A stretch of DNA of 58,833 bases from Mammaliicoccus lentus (lineage in GTDB: Bacteria > Bacillota > Bacilli > Staphylococcales > Staphylococcaceae): contig NZ_PPRS01000011.1 in NCBI RefSeq assembly GCF_002902755.1, forward strand, positions 1 through 58,833, written 5' to 3'. How positions within the stretch are numbered: position 1 is the stretch's first letter; each line of letters starts with the position of its first letter. Below, piece by piece: positions 54,308-58,833 of this stretch. The translations under genes were made by a program, and so were the position numbers. Below the pieces are notes generated by a model. That model had not been told where the DNA came from and made no database searches. It saw nothing but the letters and a program-made list of their open reading frames with translations.

Positions 54308-54729
54308 CTTTTTATAAGTGCTGTTAATTCTGCTTGGTATACTTTTATGTTTTTATCATTAAATGTTGATAAAAGAACAGTGAGTAACCCTTGTTCATCA
54401 TTTAATACTTTCTTGTTAATGACTTCGGCTCGTACACTTAATACATCTGTTGGATATACTGGCTTAATAAATTTAACAGCTTCCATCTTAGTCCCGGCAA
54501 TCACATCATCACCATACTTACCCTCTTCCACCCATAATTTGAATGATAAAGCGAGCGTATGAATACCTGATGCTATAATACCTTGAAACATACCTTGACT
54601 AGCTTTTTCATGATCTAAATGCATGTATTGCGGGTCAAACTCACTAGCAAATTTTTTAACATTTTCTTCAGTTAAAGAATATGGTTTTGTTTCAAATATA
54701 TCACCAATGGAAAATTCATCTAGTTTCAT
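54304..54729 (-). CDS. MaoC-family hot-dog dehydratase
   Basis: A 141-residue single hot-dog protein. The hydratase-2 motif region reads [18 protein letters not shown] (Asp and His of the active site), followed by [17 protein letters not shown]. MaoC-type proteins hydrate 2-enoyl-CoA or act on related thioesters. Its ATG overlaps the mvaS stop by four bases, so it is translationally coupled to HMG-CoA synthase; a role in acyl-CoA side chemistry near the mevalonate pathway is possible but unproven. Confidence 0.85.
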   Translation of the reverse strand: MKLDEFSIGDIFETKPYSLTEENVKKFASEFDPQYMHLDHEKASQGMFQGIIASGIHTLALSFKLWVEEGKYGDDVIAGTKMEAVKFIKPVYPTDVLSVRAEVINKKVLNDEQGLLTVLLSTFNDKNIKVYQAELTALIKR

Positions 54730-55904
54730 GATTCATTTCCTTGTTGTTTATAGTTTCTAATATGGCCCTCGATACTATCTAAATATACTTTTGTATATGG
54801 ATCTTGCGTTAATTCTTGCTCAAGGTCAAATTCTCCATTATCAAAACGATTAAAGAAATGTTCGTATTCTTCTACAGTCAGTTCTTTTCGAGATTTAAGC
54901 ATATCTAAATGTCTTTCTTTATCTAACATTTTCTCATAGCCCGGTACAAGTGAACCGCTGAATATTTCCCCTACTGCTCCTGATCCGTAACTAAACAAAC
55001 AGATTTTTTGGTCATCTTGGAATTCGTGATTTTCAAGTAAAGATATTAAACTTAAGTATAATGAACCTGTATAAATATTCCCTACATCACGGTTATAGTT
55101 AACAGAATCTTGATACGCATCCATCAATCTATTTTTTGTTGAATCTTCTACGTTTTCGCTTAAAATAGTCTTAAAGGCTTTTTGTCCCATTTTAGTAAAT
55201 GGCACATGGAAACAGAATGATTCAAAATCATTTAAACCATATTTAGTTCTTTTAGTGTATTCATTCCAAAGTGTATTGAAAGAATCAATATATGCGTCTT
55301 TAGATAAAGCTCCATCAACTACTGGATATTTTTCAGATGTTGGACGCCAGAAATCATATACGTTTGTGGTATGTGCAACACTGTCGTCGTTTAACGTCAA
55401 AATTCTAGGGTTGTGGCTAATTAGCATTGCTACTGCACCAGCACCTTGTGTAGGTTCTCCACCAGAGTTTAAACCATAACGTGCAATGTCTGAAGCAATG
55501 ACAAGAACTTTCTTGTCTGGACGATTAGATAAGAAATCTTTAGCTAATTGAATAGCTGCTGTAGCTGAATAACATGCTTCTTTCATTTCTATACAACGTG
55601 CAAATGGTTGTATATTAAGCATGCTGTGTATTTCTATAGATGCTGCTTTAGAATGATCAACACCAGATTCTGTAGCAACGACTACCATTTCGATATCTTT
55701 TTTGTCTTCTTCAGTTAACATATTTTGAGCTGCGTTGACACCCATAGAGATGATATCTTGGCTCACGGGATTTACAGCCATTTTTGTTTGGCCAATTCCA
55801 ATCGTAAATTTTTCTGGTTCTATTTGACGTGCTTTTGCTAAATCAGTCATACTGACATAGAAGTTTGGGATATAAAAATCTAATTTATCAATACCTATTA
55901 TCAT
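54726..55904 (-). CDS. mvaS: Hydroxymethylglutaryl-CoA synthase
   Basis: A 392-residue thiolase-fold enzyme condensing acetyl-CoA with acetoacetyl-CoA. Catalytic residues are in place: Glu79 (VATESG), Cys111 (EACYSATAA) and the His in [10 protein letters not shown]. The segment [18 protein letters not shown] is characteristic of bacterial MvaS. It is divergent from the thiolase-mvaA operon and precedes the MaoC gene. GAAAGGAA precedes the ATG. Confidence 0.96.
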   Translation of the reverse strand: MIIGIDKLDFYIPNFYVSMTDLAKARQIEPEKFTIGIGQTKMAVNPVSQDIISMGVNAAQNMLTEEDKKDIEMVVVATESGVDHSKAASIEIHSMLNIQPFARCIEMKEACYSATAAIQLAKDFLSNRPDKKVLVIASDIARYGLNSGGEPTQGAGAVAMLISHNPRILTLNDDSVAHTTNVYDFWRPTSEKYPVVDGALSKDAYIDSFNTLWNEYTKRTKYGLNDFESFCFHVPFTKMGQKAFKTILSENVEDSTKNRLMDAYQDSVNYNRDVGNIYTGSLYLSLISLLENHEFQDDQKICLFSYGSGAVGEIFSGSLVPGYEKMLDKERHLDMLKSRKELTVEEYEHFFNRFDNGEFDLEQELTQDPYTKVYLDSIEGHIRNYKQQGNES

Positions 55905-56005
55905 AATAAATTCCTTTCGAGGTTTATTTTATAATAAAATCATATCAAATGAGGGTATTTAATTACAAATATTAATTAATAAATTTATAAAAGGAGATAC
56001 AATTC

Positions 56006-57163
56006 ATGAAAAAAGTTGTTATCGTAAGTGCTCAAAGAACACCTGTAGGAAAATTTAGAGGGAAATTAAGCCGTTATTCAGCGGTGGAACTTGGCACTTT
56101 TGCCTTAAAATCTGCTATAGATAAAATTCAAATAGATCCAGCTCAAATACAAAATATTATTTTCGGGAATGTTATTCAATCTGGCAGTGGTCAAAATCCT
56201 GCTCGACAAATCGGTATTAATTCAGGTGTCCCATACAAGACGTCAGCAATGACAGTAAATGAAGTATGTGGATCTGGCCTAAAATCTATTATTTTAGGTA
56301 AACAACTCATACAGTTAGGAGAAGCTGAGGTTGTAGCTGTTGGTGGTATCGAAAGCATGACAAATGCTCCAGAACTTATTTTAAAAAAGGACACTGCTCC
56401 TGTAAAAAGTTTTATGCATGATGGTTTAACAGATGTATTTAATCAAATACCAATGGGTTTAACTGCTGAACGTATTGCTGAAAAGTATGAAGTAAGTCGT
56501 GTAGACCAAGATGAATTTGCGTTAAATTCTCATTTGAAAGCTCATGAAGCAATTCAAGCAGGTAAATTTGATAAGGAAATTGTTCCACTCGAAGATATAA
56601 ACGGCGAAATGATGAATGCTGACGAATTAGTTAGACCTGAAAGTAACATGGAAGATTTAGGTTCTTTAAAAACAATCTTTAAAGAAGACGGTACGATTAC
56701 AGCTGGAAATGCATCAGCATTAAGCGATGGCGCATCTGCTTTAATCCTCATGGATGAAGACTATGCTAAAGAACACAATTATACAATTTTAGCTACGTTA
56801 GGAGAACATTCAGAAATAGGTTGTGACCCTTTATATATGGGATACGCTCCTTTTTATGCAGTTGAAGCATTGCTCAATAAAGTTAACAAAACTATCGAAG
56901 ATATAGATTTAGTAGAAATGACTGAGGCTTTCTCAGCTCAAAGTATACCAGTTAAGAAAAATTTAAATATTCCAGATGAGAATTTCAACATATATGGTGG
57001 CGCAATTGCTTTAGGACATCCGTTAGGCTCCACAGGGTCAAGATTGGTTACAACTTTATCTTATGCACTACATCAAGAGAATAAACAAACTGGTATCGCG
57101 ACAGCTTGTATCGGTGGTGGCTTAGGTATTGCTTTAATGATAGAAAGAGGAGCAGATCAATAA
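56006..57163 (+). CDS. Acetyl-CoA acetyltransferase (acetoacetyl-CoA thiolase)
   Basis: A 385-residue thiolase that makes acetoacetyl-CoA, the substrate of MvaS. It has the nucleophile Cys88 (NEVCGSGLKS), the NEAF-like segment replaced by MTEAFSAQ, GGAIALGHPLGSTGSR and the second active-site cysteine in ACIGGGLG. AAAGGAG lies before the ATG. Its stop shares one base with the mvaA start (TAATG), so both are co-translated. Complete and probably biosynthetic. Confidence 0.94.
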   Translation: MKKVVIVSAQRTPVGKFRGKLSRYSAVELGTFALKSAIDKIQIDPAQIQNIIFGNVIQSGSGQNPARQIGINSGVPYKTSAMTVNEVCGSGLKSIILGKQLIQLGEAEVVAVGGIESMTNAPELILKKDTAPVKSFMHDGLTDVFNQIPMGLTAERIAEKYEVSRVDQDEFALNSHLKAHEAIQAGKFDKEIVPLEDINGEMMNADELVRPESNMEDLGSLKTIFKEDGTITAGNASALSDGASALILMDEDYAKEHNYTILATLGEHSEIGCDPLYMGYAPFYAVEALLNKVNKTIEDIDLVEMTEAFSAQSIPVKKNLNIPDENFNIYGGAIALGHPLGSTGSRLVTTLSYALHQENKQTGIATACIGGGLGIALMIERGADQ

Positions 57164-58440
57164 TGGAAAAATTAACAAAAGACTTTAGACATTTATCTCG
57201 ATTAGAGAAAATTGAACAACTCAAAAAACATGGTTGGCTAAATGAAGAATCTGAACAAATCCTACACAATCATTCTGTAATAGATAAAGAACTATTAGAT
57301 AATTTAATTGAAAATGTTATTGGACAAGGTACTCTGCCAATAGGTATATTGCCAGAAATAATAGTAAACGATAAAGCATATGTTGTTCCTATGATGGTCG
57401 AAGAACCTTCAGTCGTAGCAGCTGCAAGTTATGGTTCAAAACTATTTAACAATACGGGCGGTCTAAAAATCATTAAGACTGGAACAACTAAATTAGGACA
57501 AATTGTATTTGATCAAGTAAACAATACAACAGAATTAAGCAAAAAAATATATGCATTAGAAGAACAAATCCATAAAGTAGCTGACAAAGTGTATCCGTCC
57601 ATCAAGAAAAGAGGCGGAGGATATCAAAAAATAGAAATAGATGAATTCCCTAAAGAACACATGCTTTCCTTAAAAGTCCATGTGGATACATGTGATGCAA
57701 TGGGCGCTAATATTATCAATACTATACTTGAAGGTATTGCGAGCTATTTAGAAACAGAACTCGATAACAATGAAATATTGATGAGCATCCTTTCCAATTA
57801 CAACACAACATCTGTTGTACGTATCGAGGGTAAAATAAACATCAAAGATTTAGAGAAAAATGGTATGAGTGGAGAAGAAGTTGCATATCGTATGGAAAGA
57901 GCATCTGTATTAGCTCACATAGATCCATATAGAGCTGTCACACACAACAAAGGAGTTATGAATGGTATTAGCTCAGTCGTGTTAGTTACAGGCAATGATA
58001 CAAGAAGCGTAGAAGCAAGCGCACATGCATATGCTAGTAAAGATGGACAATATCGAGGATTAACAACATGGAAATTTGATAAAGAAAACAAACAACTTAT
58101 CGGCAGTATTGAACTACCACTAGCAATCGGAACAATAGGTGGTGGTATCGGTCTGTTACCAGCATCAAAAGTTGCATTAGACATACTAAACGTACAAACA
58201 TCACAAGAACTAGGACACGTAATGGCAGCAGTTGGGTTAGCACAGAACTTCTCAGCATGTAGAGCGCTCGTTTCAGAAGGCATACAACAAGGACATATGA
58301 ACCTACACTATAAATCACTCGCGATTAAAATAGGTGCCAAAGGAGACGAAATACACGCTGTAACAACAGCCTTAAAACAATCATCTAACCCAAATCTGAC
58401 TACAGCTGAAGAAATATTAAAAGAAATTAGAAGTAAATAG
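57163..58440 (+). CDS. mvaA: Hydroxymethylglutaryl-CoA reductase, class II
   Basis: A 425-residue class II HMG-CoA reductase that makes mevalonate, with NAD(P)H. Visible motifs: ENVIGQGTLPIGI (residues 50-62), the catalytic glutamate in MVEEPSVVAAAS (near 81), DTCDAMGANIINT (nucleotide-binding part), the lysine/aspartate region HNKGVMNGIS and LPLAIGTIGGGIG. The ATG at 57163 overlaps the thiolase stop and has GAGGAG upstream. Terminator follows. Confidence 0.96.
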   Translation: MEKLTKDFRHLSRLEKIEQLKKHGWLNEESEQILHNHSVIDKELLDNLIENVIGQGTLPIGILPEIIVNDKAYVVPMMVEEPSVVAAASYGSKLFNNTGGLKIIKTGTTKLGQIVFDQVNNTTELSKKIYALEEQIHKVADKVYPSIKKRGGGYQKIEIDEFPKEHMLSLKVHVDTCDAMGANIINTILEGIASYLETELDNNEILMSILSNYNTTSVVRIEGKINIKDLEKNGMSGEEVAYRMERASVLAHIDPYRAVTHNKGVMNGISSVVLVTGNDTRSVEASAHAYASKDGQYRGLTTWKFDKENKQLIGSIELPLAIGTIGGGIGLLPASKVALDILNVQTSQELGHVMAAVGLAQNFSACRALVSEGIQQGHMNLHYKSLAIKIGAKGDEIHAVTTALKQSSNPNLTTAEEILKEIRSK

Positions 58441-58444
58441 TAAG

Positions 58445-58481
58445 AAAAAGAGCTAGGGAGATAAATCCTTAGCTCTTTTTT
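58445..58481 (+). terminator. Terminator after mvaA
   Basis: Stem AAAAAGAGCTAGGGA with TCCTTAGCTCTTTTT (58445-58459 with 58466-58480, one wobble) and a T run. Confidence 0.85.
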
Positions 58482-58520
58482 GGATGGGATTAATCAAAAA
58501 AGCAAGAGTTGTTACTGTTG

Positions 58521-58737
58521 TTGGATTTTCTATCTCATTAATCCAACTAAACATCTTCTTATTGGATTTTCTATCTTATTAATCCAAGTAGACACTCTCT
58601 TATTGGATTTTCTTCCTCATTAATCCAAGTAGACACCCTCTTATTGGATTTTCTTTCACATTAATCCAACTACATACCTTCTTATTGGATTTTCTAACTC
58701 GTTAATCCAAGTAAACACCCTCTTATTGGATTTTCTA
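58521..58737. repeat. 41-bp tandem repeat of hairpin units
   Basis: TTGGATTTTCT starts at 58521, 58562, 58603, 58644, 58685 and 58726, an exact 41-base period for five full units and a partial sixth. Each full unit has arms TTGGATT and AATCCAA about 12 bases apart, followed by a conserved GTAGACACCCTCTTA-like segment. It is intergenic, after mvaA. Confidence 0.92.
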
Positions 58738-58763
58738 TGAATATGTCCATATAATTGTGTAAT

Positions 58764-58786
58764 AAAAAAAGAGCCAAATATAGCTC
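58764..58786 (-). terminator. Possible minus-strand terminator at the window end
   Basis: On the minus strand GAGC-N8-GCTC is followed by seven T. The stem is short. It would serve a gene lying beyond the right edge. From 58787 to the end only a GAGGTGA ribosome-binding-like sequence is seen. Confidence 0.35.
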
Positions 58787-58833
58787 ACTTTAGTACAATG
58801 TAATCGACTAAGAAAATATTGTAGAGGTGACCT

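Noticed and set aside
57106-57162. Longer mvaA starting inside the thiolase gene
   Set aside because: The extra residues have no family counterpart; the ATG at 57163 with GAGGAG gives the standard length.
58521-58737. Regular repeats that resemble a CRISPR array
   Set aside because: The segments between the TTGGATT...AATCCAA parts are also conserved and the period is a strict 41 bases with no unique spacers; no cas genes are nearby. It is a plain tandem repeat.

Overview
The window is a low-GC Firmicute chromosome segment, almost certainly a Staphylococcus and probably not S. aureus. Genus-level markers are the mevalonate genes mvaK1-mvaD-mvaK2 and mvaS/thiolase/mvaA, Drp35 lactonase, the tagatose-6-phosphate lac operon in the staphylococcal order lacRABCDFEG, the SirTM/macrodomain/GcvH-L/LplA2 cluster, and a phenol-soluble-modulin-like peptide behind an AgrA-type direct repeat. 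From memory, both halves of the mevalonate pathway lie far apart in S. aureus; here they bracket about 50 kb, so gene order differs. No rRNA, tRNA, complete insertion sequence, prophage or CRISPR array was seen.

Layout. 1-4.2 kb: drp35 and the lower mevalonate operon. 4.2-7.9 kb: msrA, a MarR regulator, two gene remnants joined at a deletion scar (aromatic-acid exporter and type II dehydroquinase), trhO, and a 5'-truncated MFS gene. 7.9-13.5 kb: an acquired-looking operon of XRE-cupin regulator, hyuA, hyuB and an NCS1 permease. 13.8-17.6 kb: YfiT/DinB protein, 2,4-dienoyl-CoA reductase-like SDR with a cre site, an AbrB-Doc toxin-antitoxin pair with a 36-bp operator palindrome, and a lipoprotein whose start is out of frame by one base. 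17.9-27.5 kb: BCCT transporter, then a compact TAXI-TRAP/GntR/GlcD/GlcF/LhgO operon that looks built to import and oxidise 2-hydroxy acids (2-hydroxyglutarate is the best guess), then the PSM peptide. 27.6-33.2 kb: the lipoylation-dependent ADP-ribosylation operon and its divergent Old Yellow Enzyme. 33.2-37.8 kb: a FabH paralogue divergent from two tandem uncharacterised membrane proteins, with a duplicated 19-bp site between them, then a parS-like site and a GDPD. 38-40.5 kb: a secreted metallophosphatase behind a Pho box, and a lipoprotein. 40.6-48 kb: the lac operon with cre and LacR-type sites. 48.4-52.5 kb: MMPL transporter, an OpuAC-type lipoprotein without its ABC transporter, and a TetR regulator. 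52.5-58.8 kb: BrnQ, MaoC, mvaS, thiolase, mvaA, and a 41-bp hairpin tandem repeat.

How the genes work together. Thiolase, MvaS and MvaA make mevalonate; MvaK1, MvaK2 and MvaD convert it to isopentenyl diphosphate, so most of the route from acetyl-CoA to IPP is in this window. Carbon regulation is a common thread: cre-like sites sit in the SDR, TAXI-operon and lac promoters. The best candidates for undescribed biology are the FabH/tandem membrane protein locus with its repeated site, the TAXI plus two-stereoisomer 2-hydroxy-acid oxidation operon, the MMPL/OpuAC lipoprotein pair, and the very short PSM gene that ordinary gene callers would miss. All functional calls rest on reading the sequence and family knowledge; no search was run.
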